Assembly: GCA_022827345.1 (NCBI GenBank)
Contig: JAJDTB010000007.1
Span: 96,012 to 160,011 of the forward strand
Direction of reading: 5' to 3'
From: Gemmatimonadota bacterium
GTDB taxonomy: Bacteria; Gemmatimonadota; Gemmatimonadetes; Longimicrobiales; Gaopeijiaceae
DNA: 64,000 bases
This document shows positions 1-8,854 of the stretch, one piece after another. Position 1 is the stretch's first letter; every line of letters starts with the position of its first letter. A model generated the notes under the pieces. The model was not told the origin of the DNA. It did not search any database and was given only the letters and a program-made list of their open reading frames with translations. The position numbers and the translations under genes were made by a program.

Positions 1-1
1 C

Positions 2-409
2 CTGAGCACGGATCGCTTCGGCGATTTCATCCTGAGCAGCCAGGTGTACACGACCGCGCGCGACCTGGCCCGCTTCGGCATCCTCTACGCGCAGAACGGC
101 GTGTGGAACGGCGAGCGGCTGGTGTCGGAAGACTGGATCGACTTTGCGCGGACGCCGGCTCCCGCGACCTCGGAGACCGGCAACTTCTACGGCGGCCAGT
201 TCTGGCTGGTGCCGGACGACCGCACCGATGTGCCTTCGGACGCCTATTCCACGGCCGGGAACCGCGGGCAGTTCGTGGTCGTGGTGCCGTCGCACGATGT
301 GGTGATCGTCCGCCGCGGCCTGGACTACGGGCGGCAGGGCTTCGACCGGTGGGACATGACCCGCGAGGTGTTGAAGGCGTTCAGGCCGGTGGCGACGAGC
401 GGCCGTTAG
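2..409 (+). CDS. Serine hydrolase of the beta-lactamase/class C family, C-terminal part
   Basis: The open frame runs in from the left edge, so only about the last 135 residues are present. They read as the C-terminal half of a class C beta-lactamase-like esterase/peptidase: the TTARDLARFG stretch is the usual 'temporarily inactive branch' helix, followed by a YGGQFWLVPD strand and an AGNRGQFVVVVP segment where the family carries the third active-site loop (H/K-x-G). The SxxK and YxN motifs would lie upstream, outside the window. The HxG position appears as AGNRG, which is tolerated in this diverse family. A second family member is at 19890-21707. Family call fairly firm; substrate unknown. 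Confidence 0.75.
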   Translation: MSTDRFGDFILSSQVYTTARDLARFGILYAQNGVWNGERLVSEDWIDFARTPAPATSETGNFYGGQFWLVPDDRTDVPSDAYSTAGNRGQFVVVVPSHDVVIVRRGLDYGRQGFDRWDMTREVLKAFRPVATSGR

Positions 410-507
410 CCACCGCCGGGTAAGCGGCGTGTAGCACCCGAGGCGCCGGGGGAGGCGTCGAATCCCCCAAGGGCCGCGCACACCCGACACCTTCCCGACT
501 TGATTTC

Positions 508-524
508 TACGACATCATGTCTTA
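508..524. promoter_or_regulatory. BlaI-type operator, distal box
   Basis: A dyad with core GACAT-C-ATGTC (511-521), extended by TA/TA at 508-509/523-524, lies 58 bp upstream of the blaI start. The ACATnATGT centre resembles BlaI/MecI/CopY-family operators. Its centre is 21 bp (two helical turns) from the second box. Binding by the adjacent BlaI is inferred. Confidence 0.6.
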
Positions 525-529
525 ACATT

Positions 530-544
530 ACGACATGTTGTCGT
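530..544. promoter_or_regulatory. BlaI-type operator, proximal box
   Basis: A perfect inverted repeat, ACGACA-tgt-TGTCGT, sits 38 bp upstream of the blaI start codon. Its arms match the distal box (CGACA/TGTC), so the pair is probably bound cooperatively by BlaI dimers and represses the blaI-blaR1 operon. Confidence 0.65.
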
Positions 545-581
545 TAGGGGTCCATGATCGACTAGGGGAGATAGAGCGACC

Positions 582-947
582 GTGACGATTCAATCGCTAC
601 CCAATTCCGAACTCGCGGTAATGGAGTTGCTGTGGAGGAAGGGCCGCCTCACCGCGCGCCAGATCCTCGACCAGCTCTACCCGGATGTCGCCAGGCCGCA
701 GCACGGCACCGTCCAGCGGCTCTTGCAGCGGTTGCGCGCCAAGGGATTCGTGACGCGCGACCGCGACGTGGGGGTGAACGTCTTCTCGCCCGCCCTCAGT
801 CGCGAGGAATACGCAAGCGGCCAGCTGGAATCCCTCGCGAACCGGCTCACCCAGGGCTCGCTGGTGCCGATGATCACAAGGCTGGTCGAAGACAACAAGC
901 TGTCGCGGGCCGAGATCGAGAAGCTGCGCCGGATCCTGGAGGAATAG
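582..947 (+). CDS. blaI: BlaI/MecI/CopY family transcriptional repressor
   Basis: A 121-residue protein, the usual length for BlaI/MecI repressors. Residues 1-75 form the winged helix: ELAVMELLWRKGRLTARQI, then the recognition helix around HGTVQRLLQRLRAKGFV. The C-terminal 45 residues form the dimerisation helices. The GTG start at 582 is preceded by AGGGGAG (564-570). The stop lies one base before the ATG of the M56 peptidase gene, so the two form a blaI-blaR1 operon. By family knowledge the repressor is released when the partner peptidase triggers its cleavage; the two upstream dyads are its likely operators. The inducing signal here is unknown. Confidence 0.9.
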   Translation: MTIQSLPNSELAVMELLWRKGRLTARQILDQLYPDVARPQHGTVQRLLQRLRAKGFVTRDRDVGVNVFSPALSREEYASGQLESLANRLTQGSLVPMITRLVEDNKLSRAEIEKLRRILEE

Positions 948-948
948 C

Positions 949-2466
949 ATGGTCGACATTCTGTTGCAGATCGGCGCGGCGAAGCTGGTGGTTTCGGCGG
1001 CGCTGGCGGGGTTGGCGTGGGTGGTGCAGCGGCGGGTGGGCCATCCTGCCGTGGTGCATCCGCTGTGGCTGATGGTGCTGGTTGTGATGTTGTTGCCGGC
1101 GGTGGTTGCGATTCCGGTGCTGCCGGGGAAGAGCGGGGCGTTTCCGGAGATTGCCGGCAATGCGGGGGTTGCGGATGAGATGGCGGCCCGGATCGAGGTC
1201 GGTGCGGCCAGCGGGGGAGATAGCGGGGCCGGCACACCCCTGCTCTCGGGGATTAGCAAGAACGGCAAGGCTGGACTCGCCGCAGCGTGGATTGTAGTCG
1301 CTGCCGTTCTGCTCGGGTGGACCCTGGTGCGAGCGTGGCGCTTCAGGCGCTGGCTGGAGGGCAGTTCGGGACCCGCACCGCCGGAGCTACGTTGCGAGGT
1401 CGTTGAACTCGGACGCGGTCTGGGCCTGGCTCGCCTGCCGGAAATGCGGACGACGAACACGCATGTATCCCCCATGGTGTACTGGGCAGGCGGAAGAGTC
1501 CGGCTCGTCATCCCGTCGTTCCTGCTGGACGGGCTCAAACGGCAGGAACTCCGCGCCGTGCTCGCCCACGAACTCGCTCACGTCCGCAGACGCGACCACA
1601 TGGTGCGCTGGATGGAATGGCTCGCGTGCTCGGTTTTCTGGTGGAATCCGGTGGCCTGGTGGGCCCGGCGTGAATTGAAGGCCGCTGAAGAAGCATCGTG
1701 TGACGCACTTGGTGTGACGGCGCTCAAGTGTGCACCTCGCGACTACGCCAAGTCCCTGCTCCGCGTAGTGGAGCTCTTGTCCAAACCGCCGACGCGCCCG
1801 ATCCCGGCATTCGCCAGCAGCGCTGCGAGCGACCGGAGTCCCAGAGCTCTTGAGAGGAGAATCAGAATGCTCATTTCCGGCAAATCGACCGTTCAAGCCC
1901 CCCGTTGGAAGCGCGTGGCGGGCGCTACGGCAACGGTCTGCCTGCTGCCCGTTGGGCTCGTTTACTGCGGCTTTGCGGACCAACCGCTGCCGACGGCGCC
2001 CGAAGACGCGGCCGAGTCACCATCCGTGGCGGGCTCCGAAGCAACAGCGAGTCAGCCAGCCATCAAGGGACTGCACTATTGGAATGTCGAGGGTGTCCCG
2101 ACAGTGGCTGCTGAGGAAGGTCCTGTACTCGCCTACGTGGTCTTGACGGCAAGTGAAACCGTTGGGCCGCATGCGCTTGCAACCGCGCCGGGATTGCCAC
2201 AGGAATGCCGGCTGGATCCCATTTCCATTGATGCGTGTTCAAATGCGATGAAAGCCGATGTCAGGTTGGCGGTCGATTCCCAAGCCTGGGGCGTCTGCGT
2301 GGGCGACCTGATCCCCGATATCTGGCAGGGCAAATGCCTGACCTGGGACTCGTCGCCGTTCAGCATTGTACCCGTGTTTGCGGAGATCTTCGGGGTCTCA
2401 ACCGAGTCGAATGCGACAAGAGACTGGGGTGGGTTGACGAGTGAAGGTAGCATCTCCTTCCGGTGA
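949..2466 (+). CDS. BlaR1-like M56 family membrane metallopeptidase
   Basis: A 505-residue membrane protein. N-terminal hydrophobic helices lie at about residues 5-25, 38-55 and 110-130, followed by the cytosolic zinc peptidase: HELAH at 207-211 and the downstream glutamate in EEASCDALG (near 247). A further helix near 325-345 (TVCLLPVGLVYCG) leads to an exported C-terminal region of about 150 residues. That region has three cysteines but none of the SxxK/SxN/KTG motifs of the penicillin-binding sensor in classical BlaR1. It therefore probably senses something other than a beta-lactam. Co-transcribed with blaI, whose cleavage it should trigger. Confidence 0.85.
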   Translation: MVDILLQIGAAKLVVSAALAGLAWVVQRRVGHPAVVHPLWLMVLVVMLLPAVVAIPVLPGKSGAFPEIAGNAGVADEMAARIEVGAASGGDSGAGTPLLSGISKNGKAGLAAAWIVVAAVLLGWTLVRAWRFRRWLEGSSGPAPPELRCEVVELGRGLGLARLPEMRTTNTHVSPMVYWAGGRVRLVIPSFLLDGLKRQELRAVLAHELAHVRRRDHMVRWMEWLACSVFWWNPVAWWARRELKAAEEASCDALGVTALKCAPRDYAKSLLRVVELLSKPPTRPIPAFASSAASDRSPRALERRIRMLISGKSTVQAPRWKRVAGATATVCLLPVGLVYCGFADQPLPTAPEDAAESPSVAGSEATASQPAIKGLHYWNVEGVPTVAAEEGPVLAYVVLTASETVGPHALATAPGLPQECRLDPISIDACSNAMKADVRLAVDSQAWGVCVGDLIPDIWQGKCLTWDSSPFSIVPVFAEIFGVSTESNATRDWGGLTSEGSISFR

Positions 2467-2495
2467 GCCCATCGGGCCGATGAAGGGGATGGCGC

Positions 2496-3086
2496 CTATC
2501 GCCCCCCTCTCCGCCGCGCTGCCTGATCCTCACCCCGCACCTCCAGCACGTCCCCCACGGTCCGCAGCCCCTCGATCACGTTCTGGATGTGCTCGGCGCG
2601 TGGCAGTCCGATCAGGTCGATGCCGCGCTGTACCGCGTCGCGGTGCACGCCCCGCGCGAACGCCTTGTCCTTCATCTTCTTGGCCACCGACTTGGGCTTC
2701 AGGTCGTCGATGCCGTTGGGCCGCACCAGGCAGCAGGCGTACACGAGGCCGCTCAGTTCGTCGCAGCCGTAGAGGACCCGGTCGAGTTGCGACTCGGGGA
2801 CGACATCGGTGCGGTCCGGGTAGGCGTGGGCCTCGATCGCGTGGACGACCTCTTCCGGATAGCCGAGTTCGCGCAGGCGGGCGACGCCGATGTGCGGATG
2901 GTCGTCGGGGTGCTTCTCCCAGTCCAGGTCGTGCAGCAGACCGGCCAGGCCCCACAGCTCTTCGTCCTCGCCCATCATGCGGGCGTAGTGCCGGACGGCG
3001 GCCTCGACGGCGTACATGTGCTTTCTCAGCGCCGGGCTCGCGACCCATTCTTCGAGGAGCGCGACTGCGTCGGATCGGGTGGGCAT
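2496..3086 (-). CDS. HD-domain hydrolase (HDIG-type)
   Basis: About 196 residues from the MPTRSDAV start. The first histidine region HMYAVEAAVRHYA is followed by the HD signature GLLHDLDWEKHPDDHPHIG, then IEAHAYPDR, an arrangement typical of small HDIG metal-dependent phosphohydrolases. Substrate is unknown; relatives act on nucleotides. ATG codons occur at 3089 and 3086; AAGGA upstream is better spaced for 3086. Immediately upstream (3117-3155) lies one copy of the 39-bp AT-rich quasi-palindrome described below, probably within this gene's promoter region. Confidence 0.8.
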   Translation of the reverse strand: MPTRSDAVALLEEWVASPALRKHMYAVEAAVRHYARMMGEDEELWGLAGLLHDLDWEKHPDDHPHIGVARLRELGYPEEVVHAIEAHAYPDRTDVVPESQLDRVLYGCDELSGLVYACCLVRPNGIDDLKPKSVAKKMKDKAFARGVHRDAVQRGIDLIGLPRAEHIQNVIEGLRTVGDVLEVRGEDQAARRRGGR

Positions 3087-3116
3087 CATCGGTCCTTGGG
3101 ATGTTGATGGGTGAAT

Positions 3117-3155
3117 TGTAATGTCAAGATTACAAAATGACAACTAAAGATTACA
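3117..3155. repeat. 39-bp AT-rich quasi-palindrome, copy A
   Basis: Layout TGTAATGT-N4-ATTACA-N3-[8]-N2-AGATTACA, total 39 bp. The inner dyad TTGTAAT/ATTACAA (3116-3135) is perfect. It matches in length and half-site spacing the copies at 12774, 30149 and 51164. It lies just upstream of the HD gene and downstream of nth. Confidence 0.6.
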
Positions 3156-3188
3156 TTTGCGGATGGTTGTGCAAACGAATCGACCGAC

Positions 3189-3869
3189 TCACACCGAACT
3201 CGAAGGACACAGGTGAGAGAGGGCGCACCGGTTGCAGCGCGGCTTGCGGGCGTTGCACACCTGCCGCCCATGATAGATGAGCAGATGGGCGAGCATCGTC
3301 CAGACTTCGCGCGGGAAGATCTTCATCAGGTCCTGCTCGATCTTGACGGGCGAGGACTCCTTCGTGAAGGCCATGCGGTTCGAGAGTCGCTTCACGTGCG
3401 TGTCGACGACCACGCCTTCGTCGATCCCGAAGGCGTTGCCCAGGATGACGTTGGCAGTCTTGCGGCCGATCCCCGGGAGCGCGGACAGCTCTTTCATGTT
3501 GCGCGGGAGTTCACCGCCGTGGTCCTCGATGAGCGCCGTGGCCATGCCGATCAGGTTGCGGGTCTTGTTGCGGAAGAAGCCGGTCGAGCGGATGACGTCC
3601 TCCAGCTGCTCGGGGATCGCGGCCGACAGCGACTCGGGGTCCGGGTATCGGCGGAAGAGCTCGGGCGTGACCATGTTGACGCGGACATCGGTGCACTGCG
3701 CCGAGAGGACGGTCGCGACGGCCAGTTCGTAGGGGGAGGCATGACGGAGGGCGCACTCGGCGTCGGGGTACTCGGCCAGCAGGATGTCGTAGATCTCGGC
3801 GGCGCGGGCCTTGCGGGCCTTCAGCGATTCGCGGCGGCCGGGCTTGCGGGGACGCTTGGTGGGAGTCAT
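3189..3869 (-). CDS. nth: Endonuclease III (DNA glycosylase/AP lyase)
   Basis: A 226-residue protein close to the family length. It removes oxidised pyrimidines and cleaves abasic sites in base excision repair. The helix-hairpin-helix LPGIGRKTANVIL (131-143) contains catalytic Lys137; Asp156 lies in VVDTHVKRLSNR. The C-terminal 4Fe-4S loop has the canonical C-x6-C-x2-C-x5-C spacing (Cys205, 212, 215, 221). The basic N-terminal 20 residues are an extension. The upstream gene ends only 6 bases before this start, so co-transcription is likely. Confidence 0.95.
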   Translation of the reverse strand: MTPTKRPRKPGRRESLKARKARAAEIYDILLAEYPDAECALRHASPYELAVATVLSAQCTDVRVNMVTPELFRRYPDPESLSAAIPEQLEDVIRSTGFFRNKTRNLIGMATALIEDHGGELPRNMKELSALPGIGRKTANVILGNAFGIDEGVVVDTHVKRLSNRMAFTKESSPVKIEQDLMKIFPREVWTMLAHLLIYHGRQVCNARKPRCNRCALSHLCPSSSV

Positions 3870-3875
3870 ACGGGT

Positions 3876-4775
3876 TCAGAGGAGGGCGGAAGGGAGGTTT
3901 GTGGGGGGCGGAACAGTGCCGGACAGGTCGGACGTGGGCGGGTGCAGCGTGGGGCGTTCCCGTGCCATGAGGCCGAGCACCAGCCCCGCCAGCTTGAAGA
4001 CTTCGGCGGGGGTGCGCAGGCCGAGGAGGCCGTCGAGGTCGGCGCCGGGCAGGACGGTCGTGAAGTCGCCGCCACCTTCCCGGGCGGGGCCGGCGGCCCA
4101 CTCGGGGAGCGCCTCGACGGGCTGGGGCGGTACGGGGACGATGCCGTATCCGGGGCGGTCGCCGCGTACGCCCGTCACCAGGGCAAGGTGCAGGGTGCCG
4201 CCGGGGTCTACCGCCCAGAAGAGGCCGTCGACGGACTCGGGCGCGGGGGAGGTGACGGGGGGAGCGGGTGGAACTTCCGCAGGCCTGGAGGGGTGAGGCG
4301 GCGGCTGGTCGTGCACCGGTGGGTCGCCGGAGCTGCCGTCGTCGCCCTCCTCCAACCACACCAGGTGCTGCGGCAGCTGAACGTAGCCGGCGCGCTCGTG
4401 AAGGGTCCCGGGCCAGGTGTCGCTGCCCGCGGGGGAATCGGCTTGGGAGTGATCGGCCCGAGGTGTGCTCAGAAGGCGGCGGAGGGTGTCGGCGCGCACC
4501 CGCGCTACCGCGGGGCCGGCAAGCCACATTCGGTAGGCAAAATAGAGGACATTGCCATGATCGTGGGCGGACTCGGGGGACGCATCTTCGTCGCGGAGTT
4601 CGGCCAGGGCGGCCTGGGCGGCACCCAGCATGACGAAGGCGGCCGGGTTTGCCGGGTCGACGCCGCGCTCGCGGGCCTCGTCGGCCACCGCGGGAAAATG
4701 CCGGTCCGCGAACTCGGGGTCCGGGAGGAGCAGTTCGTACGGCGTGAGCCGGGCGTAGGCGTCGTGAATGGCCAC
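3876..4775 (-). CDS. Uncharacterised protein with proline-rich central linker
   Basis: A 299-residue protein I do not recognise. Residues 1-110 are helical and alanine/leucine rich (YARLTPYELLLPDPEFADRHF onward). A proline-rich disordered linker spans about 150-185 (PPPHPSRPAEVPPAPPV). The C-terminal part has strands (GLFWAVDPGGTLHLALVTG) and a final helix. There is no signal peptide or transmembrane segment, so it is probably cytoplasmic. Its stop is 6 bases before nth, suggesting a shared transcript, and it follows the NSS transporter on the same strand. Function unknown. Confidence 0.7.
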   Translation of the reverse strand: MAIHDAYARLTPYELLLPDPEFADRHFPAVADEARERGVDPANPAAFVMLGAAQAALAELRDEDASPESAHDHGNVLYFAYRMWLAGPAVARVRADTLRRLLSTPRADHSQADSPAGSDTWPGTLHERAGYVQLPQHLVWLEEGDDGSSGDPPVHDQPPPHPSRPAEVPPAPPVTSPAPESVDGLFWAVDPGGTLHLALVTGVRGDRPGYGIVPVPPQPVEALPEWAAGPAREGGGDFTTVLPGADLDGLLGLRTPAEVFKLAGLVLGLMARERPTLHPPTSDLSGTVPPPTNLPSALL

Positions 4776-4793
4776 GCTGCGGGCGCGCGGGAC

Positions 4794-6281
4794 CTACCCG
4801 CTGTCAGCGTCGCCGCCGGCCGTGGCCGCACTGTCGCGCGCCATCTGGATCTTGCGCACCAGCCACCCGTTGAGCGCCAGCAGGACCAGGAGCACGATCC
4901 CGAACTGAATCAGCACCGAGCCCACGTTGTACGGCGAGAAGAGCGTCCAGGTCTCGGCGGACCCGAAGTTGCCGCCGCCCGCGGACCACAGCCACCACAA
5001 CATCAGCACCACGGCCTGTACCAGCACGAGGCGCATGGCCCAGTCCCACCACGCGCCGATGCGCACGTCGGAATCGCCCGTGTTGATGAAGGTATTGCGC
5101 CACTTCCTGACGCCATACTTCAGCACGGCGAAGGCGAAGAAGAAGCCGGAGAGCATCAGGCCGACGCCCCAGACCCAGTCCTGGTTCTGGAAGACGCCGA
5201 TGCGGAGTGCCGACGGAATGCCGAAGAGGAAGCCCGCCGAGCCCACCGCGATGATCGCGTGCTTTCGCGTCAGGCCGAGGTCGATGAGGATGCGCGACGC
5301 GAGTTCGATCATCGCCACCAGGCTCGACCAGGCAGCGAAGACCAGGGCGAGGAAGAAGAGCGCCATGAAGAACTGTCCGCCCGGTATCTGGGCGAAGAGT
5401 TGCGGCACCCAGATGAAGGTGAGCCCCTCGTTGCCGGCGCCCACGATCTCGCTCGCCGCCTCGGGCATCACCGAGAAGATCGTGCACAGCACCATGATTC
5501 CCGCGATCAGCGACATCGAGTTGTTGCCGAAACCGATGACGAAGGCGTTGAGGGCCGTGTCTTCGCGCGCTCGCATGTAGACCGCGTAGGAGAGCACCAG
5601 GCCCCATCCTGCGCCGGTGTCCCATGCGTTCTGCGTGAGCGCTTCGAGCCAGATCCGGACGTCGCCGAGCTGGCTGAAGTCGGGCGTGAAGAGGAAGGCC
5701 AGGCCGGCCGACGCACCCGGCAGCGTCAGCGCCTTGATCGCCAGCACCACGACCAGCACGATGAGCGACGGGATCAGGAAGCGGGCGGCGGTCTCGATTC
5801 CGCGCACCCCTTTTGATACGACGAAGACGCCGAGCCCCACGGCGATTGCGTGGAAAATGAGCGCCTGCGGGGTCGAATTGAAGGCGTCCCAGAAGCTGCC
5901 CGGGACCGCGGTGGGGATTTCGCTGGTGAGCGTCGCGACGAAGAAGCGGATCGTCCACCCCATGACGACCGAGTAGTAGAACATGATCGCGACGGCCACC
6001 CAGGCGATCCACGCCCCCATCCACGCGAACTTCGGCCCGATCGTCTTGATGAACGAGCCGATGGTGCCGCGGCGCGTACCCTTCCCCATCCCGAATTCGA
6101 GTATGAGGAGCGGGACGGACCAGAGCAGCAGGAAGACGGCCCACGCCACCAGGAACGACCCTCCCCCATTCGAAGCCGCAATGCGCGGGAAGCGCCAGAT
6201 GTTGCCCGTGCCGACGGCCATGCCGAGCATGGCGAGGAGCATTCCCCAGCGGGAGGTGAAGACCTGGGATCGGGTGGACAC
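4794..6281 (-). CDS. Sodium-dependent transporter, NSS/SNF family
   Basis: A 495-residue polytopic protein with about 12 membrane helices. The NSS signature RWGMLLAMLGMAVGTGNIWRFPR lies at residues 11-33, followed by NGGGSFLVAW, the helix-1 region that binds sodium and substrate in LeuT-type carriers. Bacterial members import amino acids or related amines with Na+. The GTG start at 6281 is chosen because AGGAG lies 8 bases upstream and the protein then begins just before helix 1; the frame remains open further upstream with no membrane or domain signal. Substrate not predictable. Confidence 0.9.
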   Translation of the reverse strand: MSTRSQVFTSRWGMLLAMLGMAVGTGNIWRFPRIAASNGGGSFLVAWAVFLLLWSVPLLILEFGMGKGTRRGTIGSFIKTIGPKFAWMGAWIAWVAVAIMFYYSVVMGWTIRFFVATLTSEIPTAVPGSFWDAFNSTPQALIFHAIAVGLGVFVVSKGVRGIETAARFLIPSLIVLVVVLAIKALTLPGASAGLAFLFTPDFSQLGDVRIWLEALTQNAWDTGAGWGLVLSYAVYMRAREDTALNAFVIGFGNNSMSLIAGIMVLCTIFSVMPEAASEIVGAGNEGLTFIWVPQLFAQIPGGQFFMALFFLALVFAAWSSLVAMIELASRILIDLGLTRKHAIIAVGSAGFLFGIPSALRIGVFQNQDWVWGVGLMLSGFFFAFAVLKYGVRKWRNTFINTGDSDVRIGAWWDWAMRLVLVQAVVLMLWWLWSAGGGNFGSAETWTLFSPYNVGSVLIQFGIVLLVLLALNGWLVRKIQMARDSAATAGGDADSG

Positions 6282-6516
6282 GTTAGGGGCTCCTGGTTGA
6301 GTGCGTTGTGCGGGCCTGCCGGGCGTGGCGCCAGCGGGAGCCTCCGGTGCTGGGCCCGGTCGCGGCTTCCGTGTGCGGCCAGGGAATAGGCTATCGTGAA
6401 GGGTGCCGGAGCGCCAGCGCTTCGGTGCGGGCGGAGAACTGCCTTCAGGGCTGCTCGCGTTGGATGAGGGCCGCCCATGGTCTTCCGGTGATGACCTTCG
6501 CACTGAAAGGAGCCGC

Positions 6517-7524
6517 ATGGCGATGTCGGCGCAGGACGCCCGGGCCCGTTTCCGGCCTGCCTGGTGGCTCCGGAATCGGCATGCCCAGACGCTGGCCGGG
6601 CGGTTCCTGCGTCCGGAGACCACGCTGCGCCTGGAGCGGCAGAGAATCGACACCCCGGACGGGGACTTCCTCGACCTGGATTTCGCTCCGGCTCCGGCAC
6701 CGGACGCGCCCATCGTCGTCGTGCTGCACGGCCTCGAGGGATCGACGCGGCGGGAGTACATCAGCCTGATGCTCCGCGAACTCTTCGAGCGCGGGCTTCG
6801 GGGCGTGGGCATGAACTTTCGCGGCTGCGGCGGAGAGCCGAACCGCAGCGCGTGTTTCTATCATTCCGGGGAAACGGGCGATCTGGCGCATGTGGTCGAC
6901 GTGCTGCGGAAGCGCTACCCCGGGCTCCCGATCGGAGGTGCGGGGTTCAGCCTCGGCGGCAACGTGCTCCTGAAGTACCTGGGCGAGCGGGGAGATGAGG
7001 CACCGATCGCCGCGGCGGTGGCCGTATCGGTCCCATTCGATCTCCCGGGCTGCGCGCAACGCCTGTCGAGCGGCGTCATGCGGCGTACCTACGGTGCCCA
7101 TTTTCTTCGTTCGCTCAAGCGCAAGGTTAGGACCAAGCGGCATCGGCTCAACGGCGAAGCCGATGCGGAACGCGCGCTCGGGGCCCGGACGCTGAGAGAC
7201 TTCGACGACGCGTTTACGGCCCCGCTGCACGGCTTCGCCGGAGCCGAGGATTACTACGCCCGCTCCGATGTGCGGCGCCATCTCGCGCAGATTCGCGTAC
7301 CGGCGCTGCTGGTTCAGTCACGGGACGACCCCTTCCTGCCCCGGGGTGCCGCTCCGGACGCGGCGGTTGAGGCAAATCCACGCCTGGCGGCGGCGTTCAC
7401 CGACCGCGGGGGGCACCTCGGCTTCGTTGAGGGCGCGTTTCCCTGGCGGCCGAGTTTCTGGGCCGAGAGAGAGGCAGCGAGATTTCTGGCACGGGAACTG
7501 ACGGCCGGCGGGCTGCGCGGGTAG
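6517..7524 (+). CDS. Alpha/beta hydrolase, YheT family
   Basis: A 335-residue alpha/beta hydrolase. HGLEGSTRREYI forms the oxyanion region, GFSLGGN carries the nucleophile Ser145, QSRDDPFLP supplies the acid (near Asp271), and GGHLGF the histidine (His300). The N-terminal FRPAWWLRNRHAQTL stretch is typical of the YheT subfamily rather than lipases. ATG 6517 is preceded by AAAGGAG. Cytoplasmic esterase-like activity is likely; the physiological substrate of the family is not established. Confidence 0.88.
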   Translation: MAMSAQDARARFRPAWWLRNRHAQTLAGRFLRPETTLRLERQRIDTPDGDFLDLDFAPAPAPDAPIVVVLHGLEGSTRREYISLMLRELFERGLRGVGMNFRGCGGEPNRSACFYHSGETGDLAHVVDVLRKRYPGLPIGGAGFSLGGNVLLKYLGERGDEAPIAAAVAVSVPFDLPGCAQRLSSGVMRRTYGAHFLRSLKRKVRTKRHRLNGEADAERALGARTLRDFDDAFTAPLHGFAGAEDYYARSDVRRHLAQIRVPALLVQSRDDPFLPRGAAPDAAVEANPRLAAAFTDRGGHLGFVEGAFPWRPSFWAEREAARFLARELTAGGLRG

Positions 7525-7531
7525 CGCCCCC

Positions 7532-8854
7532 CTACAGCCGCTCCCGGATCCAGCTCACCACGTGGTCGAGGCCGACGCGCACCTGCTCCAGGGTGTCGCG
7601 GTCACGGATGGTGACGCTGTCGTCGTCGCGGGTCTGGCCGTCGATGGTGATGCACCACGGTGTCCCGGCTTCGTCCTGGCGGCGGTAGCGGCGTCCGATC
7701 GAGCCCGCCTGGTCGTAGTCGGCGGGGATGCGGGCGCGGCGCAGGTCGCCTAGCAGCCCGGTCGCGATCTCGGGAAGGCCCAGCTTCTTCATCAGCGGGA
7801 AGACGGCGGCCTTGATCGGCGCCAGGCGCGGGCTCAGCCCCAGCACGACGCGCTGTTGCCCTCCCACCTCTTCCTCGCGATATCCGTCGACGAGCGCGAC
7901 CAGGGCCGACCGTCCGACCCCCATCGCCGTCTCCACCACATACGGCAGATAGCGCTCGCCGCCGGCGGGATCGATGTAGATCAGCCGCTTGCCGGAAAAC
8001 TCCTGGTGCCGGCTGAGGTCGAAGTCGGTGCGGTTGTGGACGCCCTCGAGTTCCTGCCAGCCGAAGGGGAACTCGTACTCGATGTCGACGGCGGTCTTGG
8101 CGTAGTGCGCGAGCTCGTTCGGGCCGTGCGCGTGCTGCCGCAGCTTCTCGGGACGGATGCCGATTTCGTGGTGCCAGGCGATGCGCTGGTCGAGCCAGTA
8201 GTCGAACCATTCGTCGTCGCTGCCGGGCTTGACGAAGAACTGCATCTCGGCCTGCTCGAACTCGCGGGTGCGGAAGATGAAGTTGCCCGGGGTGATCTCG
8301 TTCCGGAAGGCCTTGCCGAGCTGGGCGATCCCGAAGGGCACGCGCTGGCGGGAAGTCTGCTGGACGTTGAGGAAGTTGACGTATGAGCCCTGCGCGGTCT
8401 CGGGACGCAGGTAGACCACCGAAGCGTCCTCTTCGACCGGTCCCATGAAGGTCTTGAACATGAGGTTGAAGAGGCGCGGCTCGCCGAGGTCGCAGTCGCC
8501 GTGGGCGCCCGGGGCGACCGATGGCTTGCGCGCACAGCTGGCCTGCTCGATGTGGTCGGCCCGCCACCGCTTCTTGCAGGTCTTGCATTCGAGGAGCGGG
8601 TCGGTGAAGCCGGAGACGTGCCCGGACGCCTCCCAGACGCGCGGGTGCATGAGGATCCCGGCGTCGAGCCCCTCGATGTCGTCGCGCCCGTGCACCATCG
8701 CCGACCACCAGGCGTCGGCGACGTTCTTGCGGAGTTCGACGCCCAGCGGGCCGTAGTCCCACACCGAAGCGGCCCCGCCGTAGATCTCCGACGACTGAAA
8801 TACGAAGCCCCGCCGCTTGCACAGCGAGACGATTTTCTCCATGCGGTCCGCCAC
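7532..8854 (-). CDS. glyQS: Glycyl-tRNA synthetase, alpha2 (single-chain) type
   Basis: A 440-residue class II synthetase that charges tRNA-Gly. The N-terminus (LCKRRGFVFQSSEIYGG and WDYGPLGVELRKN) is characteristic of the dimeric single-chain form, not the alpha2-beta2 enzyme. Motif 2 is FRNEITP followed by FIFRTREFEQAEMQFF; motif 3 is ETAMGVGRS. The C-terminal anticodon-binding domain starts near residue 335 (APIKAAVFPLM) and ends at VVSWIRERL. The zinc-ribbon-like CKTCKK and a second cysteine pair lie around 85-115. Transcribed away from the coiled-coil gene at 9152; the 297-bp gap should hold both promoters. Confidence 0.95.
   Translation of the reverse strand: MADRMEKIVSLCKRRGFVFQSSEIYGGAASVWDYGPLGVELRKNVADAWWSAMVHGRDDIEGLDAGILMHPRVWEASGHVSGFTDPLLECKTCKKRWRADHIEQASCARKPSVAPGAHGDCDLGEPRLFNLMFKTFMGPVEEDASVVYLRPETAQGSYVNFLNVQQTSRQRVPFGIAQLGKAFRNEITPGNFIFRTREFEQAEMQFFVKPGSDDEWFDYWLDQRIAWHHEIGIRPEKLRQHAHGPNELAHYAKTAVDIEYEFPFGWQELEGVHNRTDFDLSRHQEFSGKRLIYIDPAGGERYLPYVVETAMGVGRSALVALVDGYREEEVGGQQRVVLGLSPRLAPIKAAVFPLMKKLGLPEIATGLLGDLRRARIPADYDQAGSIGRRYRRQDEAGTPWCITIDGQTRDDDSVTIRDRDTLEQVRVGLDHVVSWIRERL

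Noticed and set aside
3213..5816. Very long plus-strand open frame opposite nth and the NSS transporter
   Set aside because: It is antisense to three well-supported minus-strand genes and shows no domain, only GC-driven openness.
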